Assembly (NCBI RefSeq): GCF_001613165.1 | Contig: NZ_BDBV01000062.1 | Location: 1 to 64,000, forward strand | DNA length: 64,000 nucleotides | DNA from: Nocardia mexicana NBRC 108244 | GTDB taxonomy: Bacteria > Actinomycetota > Actinomycetes > Mycobacteriales > Mycobacteriaceae | Direction of reading: 5' to 3' | Part shown: positions 1 to 7,964 of the stretch, one piece after another | Layout of the letters: the number at the start of each line of letters is the position of its first letter | Numbering within the stretch: position 1 is the first letter of the stretch | Position numbers and translations under genes: made by a program | The notes under the pieces: model-generated | Told to the model about the DNA's origin: nothing | What the model saw: only the letters and a program-made list of their open reading frames with translations | Databases searched by the model: none

Positions 1-2210
1 AGCCAGTTGGGGATCCACCAGGCCCACTTGCCCATCAGGATCAGCAGGGACGGGATCAGCACCATCCGGACCAGGAAGGCGTCGAACAGCACGCCCGCGG
101 CGAGCGCGAAGCCCATCGACTTCGCGGTGGTGTCGGCCTCCAGGATGAAGGAGCCGAACACGAAGATCATGATGATCGCGGCGGAGGTGACCACGCGGGC
201 GCCGTGGTGATACCCCTTGATCACCGCATCCTTCGGCGTCGCGCCGTGCACGAATTCCTCGCGCATGCGGGTCACCAGGAACACCTGGTAGTCCATGGCG
301 AGCCCGAATACCAAGCCGATCAACATGATCGGCAGGAAGCTCACGATCGGCCGCGGCTCGTCGACCAGACCGAGCTTGCCGTCCTGGAAGATCAGCACGG
401 TGGCGCCGAACGTCGCGGCCATCGACAGCAGGAACCCCAGAGCGGCGGTCAGTGGCACCAGCACCGACCGGAACACCGCGATCAGCAGCAGGAATGCGGC
501 ACCGGCGACGATCGCCAGATACGGCACGATCTTGCTGAGCAGGGCATGGTCGACATCGGCGTAGATGGCCGTGGTTCCCGTGATGCCGTATTCGATGCCG
601 TACTGCGAGTGCAGGGCACTCTCGGCATCGCGCGCGTCGCGGACGAGATCCTTGGTGTCCTGGTTGTTCGGCCCGGTCTTCGGCACCGCATTGAGCAGCG
701 CACCCGCACCGTCCTGGCTGAACTGCGGCTCGGTCACGTAGTCCATGTCGGGGTAGGCGGCCAGCTTGTCGTGCAGGGCCTGCACCGCCGCCTGCCGCTG
801 CTCCGGCGGGACGCCGCCGAGTTCCGCGACCACCATCAGCTTGCCGTTGCTGCCCTCGCCGAATCCCTCGGTGCGCAGGTCGTAGGCCTTCCGGACGGTG
901 GTGTCCGCGGGCATGCTGTCCTCGCCGGGCAGCCCGAGTTGCAGATGGGTGGCGGGCCCGGCGGCCAGCGCCAGCACGATGATGCTCAGCACCAGGGCGA
1001 CGGCCGGGGCCTTGCCGATGAGCTGCGCCACCCGCATGCCGTTGGTGACCGAGCTGTCGTCCTCCGGATCGTGCTGCGCGATCACCGGCAGCTTCGGCTT
1101 GAACAGGAACCGCCCGAACGCCCCGAGCAGCGCGGGCATCAGCGTGATCGCGGTGAGCACGGCGAACGCGGCCGCGAGGGCACCGCCCAGACCCATGAAC
1201 GTCAGGAAGCGGATGCCGACGATGCTGAGCCCGACCAGCGCGATGATCACGGTGCCACCGGCGAAGACGACCGCCGCCCCGGCCGTGCCCAGCGCCGTCC
1301 CCGCCGCCGATTCGGCCGAATTCTGCACGGCCAGTTCGTGTTTGTAGCGGGAGACGATGAACAGCGCGTAGTCGATCGACAGTGCGATGCCGATCATCGA
1401 GGCCAGGAAGGTGGTGAAGCTCGGCACATCCACGAACGACGTGCCCAGCATGATCACCGACATGGTCACGCCCAGTCCGACGATCGCGGTGATGATCGGG
1501 ACGAAGGCGGCGACGATCGCGCCGAACGCCACGATCATGACGATCAGTGCGAAGCCCATGCCGATCATCTCGGCCTTGCCGCTGGGCTGCTGATTCTCCA
1601 TCGCGATGGTGCCGTCCATCTCGACGGTGAGCCCGGCCGCGCGGGCGTCGTCGGCGATGTCGTAGGCGGCCTTGCGGTTGTCGGCCGTGACATCGGTGAA
1701 CTGCTTGATGGTGAACGGAACGGTCAGCACCGCCACGGCATCCGGGTTGGTCGTATTCAGCACGTTCAGCGGCGCATTGCTGCATTTGGAGGAGAACGCG
1801 TCGGAATCGCGATCGGGCGCCAGGCAGCCCATCTGCTCGGCGGCCGCGATCGGATCTTCCAGCGGCTTGCTGTGATCGACGATGTCGAGGGTGCCGATCT
1901 TGGCGACCAGGGCCTGGACCGCCGCGTGATTCGCCGGGTCGGTGAGCTTCTGTCCCTCGGGCGCCGCGATGACGTAGGTGCCGGTGACGGCGTCGAACTG
2001 GAACGCCTGGGACATACCCGGGAAATGCTTGTCGAGGATGTCGGTGGCCCGTTCCGACGGCAGGTTCGGGATATTGAAATCGTTGCTCATCGGCTCGCTG
2101 AGCTTGCTGCCGAGACCACCGACGATGAGGAACAGCACGATCCATACGGGGAGCACGATCCATTTCCGGCGGAAAGCGAACCTGCCCCAGCGGTACAGAT
2201 ATACGGACAC
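1..2210 (-). CDS. MMPL/RND family exporter, C-terminal end outside window
   Basis: This is a large inner-membrane transporter of the MMPL (RND superfamily) type, likely driven by proton motive force and exporting a lipid or drug. About 736 residues are visible from a GTG start at 2210. The N-terminus has a basic FRRKWIVLPVW stretch and the first membrane segment. A large extracytoplasmic loop follows, then a helix bundle with DYALFIVSRYK, a second loop, and a second bundle with LAMDYQVFLVTRMREEF. These are the paired MMPL domains. The last visible residues are GKWAWWIPNWL, so only some 40 residues lie outside. It is highly similar to the next gene upstream (2439-4787), so the two are a tandem duplication. 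The substrate cannot be told from sequence. Confidence 0.93.
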   Translation of the reverse strand, partial: MSVYLYRWGRFAFRRKWIVLPVWIVLFLIVGGLGSKLSEPMSNDFNIPNLPSERATDILDKHFPGMSQAFQFDAVTGTYVIAAPEGQKLTDPANHAAVQALVAKIGTLDIVDHSKPLEDPIAAAEQMGCLAPDRDSDAFSSKCSNAPLNVLNTTNPDAVAVLTVPFTIKQFTDVTADNRKAAYDIADDARAAGLTVEMDGTIAMENQQPSGKAEMIGMGFALIVMIVAFGAIVAAFVPIITAIVGLGVTMSVIMLGTSFVDVPSFTTFLASMIGIALSIDYALFIVSRYKHELAVQNSAESAAGTALGTAGAAVVFAGGTVIIALVGLSIVGIRFLTFMGLGGALAAAFAVLTAITLMPALLGAFGRFLFKPKLPVIAQHDPEDDSSVTNGMRVAQLIGKAPAVALVLSIIVLALAAGPATHLQLGLPGEDSMPADTTVRKAYDLRTEGFGEGSNGKLMVVAELGGVPPEQRQAAVQALHDKLAAYPDMDYVTEPQFSQDGAGALLNAVPKTGPNNQDTKDLVRDARDAESALHSQYGIEYGITGTTAIYADVDHALLSKIVPYLAIVAGAAFLLLIAVFRSVLVPLTAALGFLLSMAATFGATVLIFQDGKLGLVDEPRPIVSFLPIMLIGLVFGLAMDYQVFLVTRMREEFVHGATPKDAVIKGYHHGARVVTSAAIIMIFVFGSFILEADTTAKSMGFALAAGVLFDAFLVRMVLIPSLLILMGKWAWWIPNW

Positions 2211-2390
2211 GAGCGTCTCCTTGCGTCTGTGGGCCGTGCTGTTCGTTTGTAGAACCGAGTGCGGGGCGATAGCTCGCACTACACGAAACGGTCCGGCCAC
2301 CGGCATGGCCGGGATAATTCACGAGCTGGAGAACAACTGTTTCGAGTCTGCTGTGTTGTTGCTACAAGATCAAGGGTTTCCGGAAAAGGT

Positions 2391-2424
2391 GTCGGCCCCA
2401 ACCCGCGGGCGGGTTGGGGCCGAC
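2391..2424 (-). terminator. Perfect GC-rich hairpin after the second MMPL gene
   Basis: The arms GTCGGCCCCAACCCGC (2391-2406) and its exact complement (2409-2424) form a 16-bp stem with a 2-nt gap. It begins 15 nt past the stop of the MMPL gene 2439-4787 in the minus direction. It most likely ends that transcript, so the first MMPL copy (start 2210) probably has its own promoter in 2211-2390. I see no copy of the TACCG palindromes there. Confidence 0.75.
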
Positions 2425-2438
2425 AACCGTGGTGCGAA

Positions 2439-4787
2439 TCAGCCGACCGGGACCGGTTCCTGCTCGGTCGCGGCGTCGCGGTCGCGCTGCTGCAGTTCGC
2501 GCAGCTTGCTGCCCTCGACGTCGATATTCGGCAGGATGCGATCCAGCCACGCCGGAATCCACCAGGCCCACTTGCCCAGCAGCACCAGCAGTGACGGGAT
2601 CAGCACCATCCGGACGATGAAGGCGTCGAACAGCACGCCCGCGGCCAGCGCGAAGCCCATCGACTTCGCGGTGACGTCGGTCTCCAGGATGAACCCGCCG
2701 AACACCGAGATCATGATGATCGCGGCCGAGGCCACCACCCGGGCGCCGTGGTGGTATCCGGAGATCATGGCCTCCTTCGGCGACTTGCCGTGCACGAATT
2801 CCTCGCGCATGCGGGTCACCAGGAACACCTGGTAGTCCATGGCCAGGCCGAACACCAACCCGATCAGCACGATCGGCAGGAAGCTCACGATCGGTTGCGT
2901 CTCACCGATCAGACCCAGCTTGTCCTGCTGGAAGATCAGCACGGTCGCGCCGAACGTCGCGGCCATCGACAGCACGAAGCCGAGTGCCGCCGTGAGCGGC
3001 ACCAGGATCGACCGGAACACCAGCACCAGCAGGATGAACGCCGCGCCGACGACGATCGCCATGTACGGCACGATCTTGCTGAGCAGGGAGTTCGACACGT
3101 CGGCGTAGATGGCCGTGGTGCCGGTGATGCCGTACTCCATGCCGTACTGCGACTTGAACTCCGCCTCGGCGTCGCGGGCGTGCTTGACCAGGTCCTGCGT
3201 GGCCTCGTTGTTCGGACCCGTATCGGGCACGGCGAGCAGCCGGGCGCCGGTGCTCTGCGCGAAGTCGGGCTCCTTCGTCTGCGGATCCGACACATTGGTC
3301 ATCGCCGGGGTGACGAAGTCCATGCCCTCGTAGGAGGCCAGCTTGTCGCGCAGCCCGGTCACCGCCGCCTCGCGCTGCGCCGGTGCGACGTCGCTGAGAT
3401 CGGCGACCACGGTCAGGATGCCGTTGCTGCCCTCGCCGAATCCCTCGGTACGCAGGTCGTAGGCCTTGCGAACCGTACTGGTCTCGGGCTGGCTGTCCTC
3501 GCCGGGCAGGCCGAGGCTCAGGTTCACCGCGGGCGCTGCCAGCGCTCCGAGCACGACGACGCTGAGCAGCAACGCGACCGCCGGGGCCTTGCCGATCAGC
3601 CGGGCCACCCGCATGCCGTTGGTGACCGACTTGTCGTCCTCGGGATCGTGCTTGGCGACCAGCGGCAGCTTCGGCTTGAACAGGAATCGCCCGAACGCGC
3701 CCAGCAGCGCCGGAAGCAGGGTCAGCGCGACGAGGATCGCGAAGGCCGCGGCAATGGCTCCGCCCAGGCCCATCCAGGTGAGGAAGCTGACGCCGACGAT
3801 GCTCAGCCCGACCAGGGCGATGATCACGGTGAGTCCGGCGAACACCACCGCGGAACCCGCCGTGCCGATCGCGGTCCCGGCCGCCTCCTCCGGCGAATCC
3901 TGTACGGCCAGTTCGCTCTTGTAGCGCGAGACGATGAACAGCGCGTAGTCGATCGACAGCGCGATGCCGATCATGGACGCCAGCACCATCGTGAAGCTCG
4001 GGATCTCGATCACCGAGGTGCCCAGCATGACCAGCGCCGATGCGGTCCCGACCCCGACCAGTGCGGTCACGATCGGCACGAAGGCCGCGATGAGTGCGCC
4101 GAAGGCCACGATCATCACGATGAAGGCGACGGCGAAGCCGATCATTTCCGCCTGGCCGCCCGGGGCCGCCTGCTCGGTGGCGATGGTGCCGCTCAGTTCG
4201 ACGCTGAGTCCGGCGTTGCGTGCCTCGTTCGCCACGTCGTAGGCCGCACTGCGCTCGGTGGCGGTGACGTCCGAGAAGGACTTGATCTTGAACGGAACCT
4301 GAACGTAGGCAACGGAATCCGCATTGCCCTTACCGAGCACGTTCAGCGGGGCGAGGCCGCACTTGGACACGAAGTCCGGATTGTTGCGGTCGCCGTCGAG
4401 GCAGCCCATCTGGGTGGTGGCGTCGATGGGATCGGTCAGGGGCTTCTGGTGATCGACGATGTCGAGCTGGCCGAGCTTCTGGATGAGCCCCGTGACGGCC
4501 GCGTGGTTGGCCGGGTCGGTGAGCTTCTGCCCCGCGGGCGCGGCGATGACGTAGGTGCCGGTGACGGCGTCGAACTTGAACTCCGCCGAGGCGCCGGGGA
4601 ACTGCTCGTCGAGGATGTCGGTGGCCCGCTGCGACGGCAGGTTGGGCATGTTGAAATCGTCTTGGCTCTGCTTCTGCAGGCTGGTTCCGAGTCCCCCGAG
4701 GACCAGGAATGCCAGTAGCCAGACCGGTAATACGATCCATTTCCGGCGGAAGGCGAACTTGCCCCACCGATAGAGGTATACGGACAC
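2439..4787 (-). CDS. MMPL/RND family exporter (complete paralogue)
   Basis: A 782-residue MMPL transporter with a GTG start at 4787. The layout is the family's: first membrane helix at about 15-35, an extracytoplasmic loop, helices with DYALFIVSRYKSEL at about 280, a cytoplasmic stretch (about 380), a second loop, and a second bundle with GLAMDYQVFLVTRMREEF near 655. It ends in a charged cytoplasmic tail (LRELQQRDRDAATEQE). Its start lies 107 nt from two TACCG-nn-CGGTA palindromes and opposite a TetR gene, which suggests TetR repression and induction by an exported compound. It is the tandem duplicate of the gene to its left. Lipid export and drug efflux are both possible. Confidence 0.95.
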   Translation of the reverse strand: MSVYLYRWGKFAFRRKWIVLPVWLLAFLVLGGLGTSLQKQSQDDFNMPNLPSQRATDILDEQFPGASAEFKFDAVTGTYVIAAPAGQKLTDPANHAAVTGLIQKLGQLDIVDHQKPLTDPIDATTQMGCLDGDRNNPDFVSKCGLAPLNVLGKGNADSVAYVQVPFKIKSFSDVTATERSAAYDVANEARNAGLSVELSGTIATEQAAPGGQAEMIGFAVAFIVMIVAFGALIAAFVPIVTALVGVGTASALVMLGTSVIEIPSFTMVLASMIGIALSIDYALFIVSRYKSELAVQDSPEEAAGTAIGTAGSAVVFAGLTVIIALVGLSIVGVSFLTWMGLGGAIAAAFAILVALTLLPALLGAFGRFLFKPKLPLVAKHDPEDDKSVTNGMRVARLIGKAPAVALLLSVVVLGALAAPAVNLSLGLPGEDSQPETSTVRKAYDLRTEGFGEGSNGILTVVADLSDVAPAQREAAVTGLRDKLASYEGMDFVTPAMTNVSDPQTKEPDFAQSTGARLLAVPDTGPNNEATQDLVKHARDAEAEFKSQYGMEYGITGTTAIYADVSNSLLSKIVPYMAIVVGAAFILLVLVFRSILVPLTAALGFVLSMAATFGATVLIFQQDKLGLIGETQPIVSFLPIVLIGLVFGLAMDYQVFLVTRMREEFVHGKSPKEAMISGYHHGARVVASAAIIMISVFGGFILETDVTAKSMGFALAAGVLFDAFIVRMVLIPSLLVLLGKWAWWIPAWLDRILPNIDVEGSKLRELQQRDRDAATEQEPVPVG

Positions 4788-4893
4788 GAGTGGGTTCTCC
4801 TAGCGATTGCCGGTTTGTGCCGAGTTCAGGCTCCGTAGACAGCACTCTCGCGGGCCGCCCTGCACGCGACCGCCTCCACCTGACGCTTTCTGC

Positions 4894-4925
4894 CTACCGT
4901 GCGGTAGGTAGACTACCGAGCGGTA
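4894..4925. promoter_or_regulatory. Double palindromic operator, probably for the divergent TetR
   Basis: Two perfect 12-bp palindromes, TACCGTGCGGTA (4895-4906) and TACCGAGCGGTA (4914-4925), lie 19 bp apart centre to centre between the MMPL gene and the TetR gene. The spacing is close to two helical turns, which would put two dimers on the same face. Position and symmetry fit a TetR operator controlling both divergent genes. The assignment is inferred from location. Confidence 0.75.
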
Positions 4926-4993
4926 AGCGGAGGAACAACCTCAATTTTCGGGGCATGATCCGCCCGGACGGACCGTGATGAGAGGATCATCCC

Positions 4994-5626
4994 ATGAGCG
5001 CACGTAGTACTGCCGGACACGTTGTCGCAGGTGGCGGGACTAAAGAGGCGATTCGGGAGGCCGCTATTCGGCTTTTCTCCAGCAAGGGATTCGATCAGAC
5101 GAGCCTGCGCGAGGTCGCGGATGCGGTGGGAATCACAAAAGCCTCCCTTTACTATCACTACGCCTCGAAGAAGGATCTGCTGCTCGCGATTCTGGAGCCG
5201 ATCGTCGACGACCTGAACGCCGTCGTGACCGGATTGGACGGGGTGACCTACGGCCCCGAGGGTGTGCGAGAGGTGTTGACCAGGCAATTGCATGCGCTGC
5301 TGCGACATCGCACCGCGGGCGCGATGTGCGTGCGGGACGCCGCGGCCATCATCAACGCGATCGGTGACCGGCATCCGGACATGCTCGAGATGCACCGCAG
5401 CCTGAGCGCCTGGCTGGCCGGACCCGATCCCACGCAGGAACGGGAGCTGCGGGCGAGCGCCGCGCTCGAGGTGCTCGGGACGGCGCTGTGGTCGAAGGAG
5501 CTGAACCCCGACACCGGCGACGAGCTCATCGAGCGGGTCCTGCTGGACGCCGCGCTCGGTGTGCTGGGCGCCGGTGGGGAATCGGTCGCCGCCGATGCGG
5601 GGAGACGCCGTGCACATCAGCGCTAA
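4994..5626 (+). CDS. TetR family transcriptional regulator
   Basis: A 210-residue TetR regulator with an ATG start at 4994 and AGAGGA just upstream. The N-terminal helix-turn-helix is clear at about residues 16-62 (KEAIREAAIRLFSSKGFDQTS, then VADAVGITKASLYYHYASK). The C-terminal half is the variable ligand-binding helical domain. It lies divergent to an MMPL exporter across a double palindrome, so it probably represses that exporter and itself. Its last 17 nt overlap the Rrf2-like gene, so the two are likely translated together. Confidence 0.93.
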   Translation: MSARSTAGHVVAGGGTKEAIREAAIRLFSSKGFDQTSLREVADAVGITKASLYYHYASKKDLLLAILEPIVDDLNAVVTGLDGVTYGPEGVREVLTRQLHALLRHRTAGAMCVRDAAAIINAIGDRHPDMLEMHRSLSAWLAGPDPTQERELRASAALEVLGTALWSKELNPDTGDELIERVLLDAALGVLGAGGESVAADAGRRRAHQR

Positions 5627-6080
5627 GGTCGACTACGCGGTCCGGATTCTGCTGGAAATAGCCCGCGCGCAAGCGGGTTCGGTCAAGGCCGACGTCATCT
5701 CCTCCGCCCAGGCCATCCCGCCGAAGATTCTGGAATCGACGGTGGCCGAGCTGCGGCGCGCGGACCTGGTGACCAGCCGCCGCGGCCCCGACGGTGGTTA
5801 TCGGCTGGCCCGCCCGGCCGCCGAGATCAGCGTCGCCGACGTGATCCGCGCGGTGGAGGGGCCGCTGGCCTCGGTGCGCGGGCAGCGCCCGGAGGACGTG
5901 AGCTATCCGGGTGCGGCCGAACCGCTGCAGCGGGTCTGGATCGCCTTGCGCGTCAACATCCGCGCGGTACTCGAGCAGGTCTCCATCGCCGAGATCGCGA
6001 CGGACGAACTCCCGACGTTCATCGACGAATTGACCGCCGATCCCGGCGCCTGGGCGCGGCGGCCCGGACCCGCCGCGTGA
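5610..6080 (+). CDS. Rrf2 family regulator without cluster cysteines
   Basis: A 156-residue Rrf2-type regulator. I place the start at GTG 5610 (MHISAKVDYAVRILLEIA, the usual opening of the family) with GGGGAGA at 5599-5605. An in-frame ATG at 5595 is the alternative. A winged helix covers about residues 1-80, with KILESTVAELRRADLVTS as the recognition region and RGPDGGYRLARPA as the wing. The protein has no cysteine, so it cannot bind an iron-sulfur cluster the way IscR or NsrR do. It overlaps the end of the TetR gene. Its target is unknown. Confidence 0.88.
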   Translation: MHISAKVDYAVRILLEIARAQAGSVKADVISSAQAIPPKILESTVAELRRADLVTSRRGPDGGYRLARPAAEISVADVIRAVEGPLASVRGQRPEDVSYPGAAEPLQRVWIALRVNIRAVLEQVSIAEIATDELPTFIDELTADPGAWARRPGPAA

Positions 6081-6153
6081 TGCCCGCCGCCGCGCCGTGT
6101 CGTCGCAAATCGCGGCGGCGGGTGTCGTCCGGAGGCGGTAGCCTGCACGCATC

Positions 6154-7887
6154 ATGTTGATCAGACTGCTGCGCAGCTTCATGAGCCCCTACCGTTCCCA
6201 ACTGGCCGGGGTGGTCGTGCTGCAGCTGATCTCGGTGATCGCGATGCTGTATCTACCCAGCCTGAACGCCGACATCATCGACAACGGCGTCACCAAGGGC
6301 GATATCGGCTACATCTGGACCACCGGCCTGTGGATGCTGCTGGTCACCGGCGTGCAGATCGTCGCCTCGGTCTTCTCGGTGTATCTGGGCGCGCAGGCGG
6401 CGATGGGCGCGGGCCGCGATATGCGCGCTGCGCTGCTGCACCGGGTCGGCACCTTCTCCGCGCGCGAGGTGGGCCTGTTCGGCGCCCCGTCGCTGATCAC
6501 CCGCAACACCAACGACGTGCAGCAGGTGCAGCTGCTGATCGTGATGAGCGCGACCATCCTGGTGATGGCGCCGATCATGTGCGTCGGCGGCATCGTCATG
6601 GCGGTGCGGCAGGATCTGGGCCTGTCCTGGCTGCTGCTGATCGCGGTGCCGGCGCTGGCGCTGACCATGGCGGCCATAATCTCCCGCATGGTGCCGGGCT
6701 TCCGGCGCATGCAGGAGCGCATCGATGCGGTGAATCGCGTACTGCGCGAACAGATCACCGGCATCCGGGTGGTGCGGGCGTTCGTGCGGGAGCGGCAGGA
6801 GACCTGGCGCTTCGGCGTCGCGAACTCCGAACTGACCGAGGCCTCGCTGTATGTCGGGCGGCTGATGGCGCTGATGTTCCCGGCCGTGATGCTGATCAGC
6901 AACCTCACCACCGTCGCGGTGATCTGGTTCGGCGGCCACGCCATCAATTCGGGGGAGATGCAGATCGGGTCGCTGACGGCGATGCTGTCCTACATCATGC
7001 AGATCCTGATGGCGGTCATGATGGCGTCGTTCCTGGCCATGATGGCCCCGCGCGCGGCGGTATCGGCCGAGCGCATCGGCGAGGTGCTGGAGACCGAATC
7101 CTCGGTGACCCCGCCGCCGCTGCCGCAGCCGTTCAAATCCGATCCGGGCTCGGTGGACCTGCAGTTCGCCGAGTTCAAGTTCCCGGGCGCGGACGAGCCC
7201 GTGCTGCGGGCGATCCGGTTCCGGGTGGATCCGGGGCAGACCACCGCGATCGTGGGTTCCACCGGTTCCGGCAAGACCACGCTGATCAATCTGATTCCGC
7301 GGCTGATCGACGTCACCGACGGCGCGGTCTACGTGGGCGGCACCGACGTGCGCCACATCGATCTCGATCTGCTGCGCTCCCAGATCGGCCTGGTGCCGCA
7401 GCGGGCGTACTTGTTCTCCGGCACGGTCGCCTCCAATCTGCGCTACGGCAATCCGGACGCCACCGACGCGCAGCTGTGGCAGGCGCTGGAGATCGCGCGG
7501 GCCGCCGACTTCGTGCGGGAGATGCCGCAGGGGCTGGAAACGCCTGTCGCACAGGGCGGTACGACCGTCTCCGGCGGTCAGCGCCAGCGGCTCGCGATCG
7601 CCCGCGCGGTGGTGAAACGCCCCAAGATCTACCTGTTCGACGACTGCTTCTCCGCCCTCGACGTCGCCACCGACAGCCGAGTCCGCGACGCGCTGCGGCC
7701 GGTGACCGCCGAGGCCGCGGTCATCACCGTGGCACAACGGATTTCGACGGTCCGCGACGCCGACCAGATCGTGGTACTGGAGGACGGGGCAATGGCCGGG
7801 ATCGGCACGCACGACCAATTGCTCCGCGACTGCGAGGAATACCGGGAGATCGTGCAATCCCAGCTCAGCGTGGAGGATGCTCGATGA
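6154..7887 (+). CDS. ABC exporter subunit A (permease fused to ATPase), non-canonical catalytic site
   Basis: A 577-residue half-transporter. The N-terminal six-helix exporter domain spans about 1-310 and the nucleotide-binding domain about 330-577. Walker A is GSTGSGKTT and the signature is VSGGQRQ. Walker B is IYLFDDCFSALD, so the catalytic glutamate position holds Asp. In heterodimeric exporters of the TM287/288 type this substitution marks the subunit contributing the degenerate site. The next gene has the complementary pattern, so the two almost certainly form one heterodimeric exporter. The stop overlaps the ATG of a 26-codon ORF (ATGA, 7884-7887). The substrate is unknown; lipid or drug export is usual. 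Confidence 0.95.
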   Translation: MLIRLLRSFMSPYRSQLAGVVVLQLISVIAMLYLPSLNADIIDNGVTKGDIGYIWTTGLWMLLVTGVQIVASVFSVYLGAQAAMGAGRDMRAALLHRVGTFSAREVGLFGAPSLITRNTNDVQQVQLLIVMSATILVMAPIMCVGGIVMAVRQDLGLSWLLLIAVPALALTMAAIISRMVPGFRRMQERIDAVNRVLREQITGIRVVRAFVRERQETWRFGVANSELTEASLYVGRLMALMFPAVMLISNLTTVAVIWFGGHAINSGEMQIGSLTAMLSYIMQILMAVMMASFLAMMAPRAAVSAERIGEVLETESSVTPPPLPQPFKSDPGSVDLQFAEFKFPGADEPVLRAIRFRVDPGQTTAIVGSTGSGKTTLINLIPRLIDVTDGAVYVGGTDVRHIDLDLLRSQIGLVPQRAYLFSGTVASNLRYGNPDATDAQLWQALEIARAADFVREMPQGLETPVAQGGTTVSGGQRQRLAIARAVVKRPKIYLFDDCFSALDVATDSRVRDALRPVTAEAAVITVAQRISTVRDADQIVVLEDGAMAGIGTHDQLLRDCEEYREIVQSQLSVEDAR

Positions 7888-7964
7888 GCGAGCTTGCGAG
7901 CGAACCATCGACACAGCGCCCCGGCCGCATGACGGAACCGAGCGCCAGCGAGGTGGAGTCATGA
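7884..7964 (+). CDS. 26-codon bridging ORF between the two ABC exporter genes
   Basis: This tiny ORF (MSELASEPSTQRPGR...) begins inside the ATGA that ends the first ABC gene. It ends inside the ATGA that starts the second, so both junctions are 4-nt stop/start overlaps. Its first bases, ATGAGCGAGCTTGCGAGCG, form an imperfect palindrome that resembles an intergenic repeat. It may be a repeat insertion kept in frame so that ribosomes can pass from one gene to the next. The peptide itself may have no function. Confidence 0.35.
   Translation: MSELASEPSTQRPGRMTEPSASEVES

Noticed and set aside
204..2252. Long plus-strand ORF antisense to the first MMPL gene
   Set aside because: It is the His/Arg/Gln-rich shadow frame typical of high-GC DNA; the minus strand codes a clear MMPL protein.
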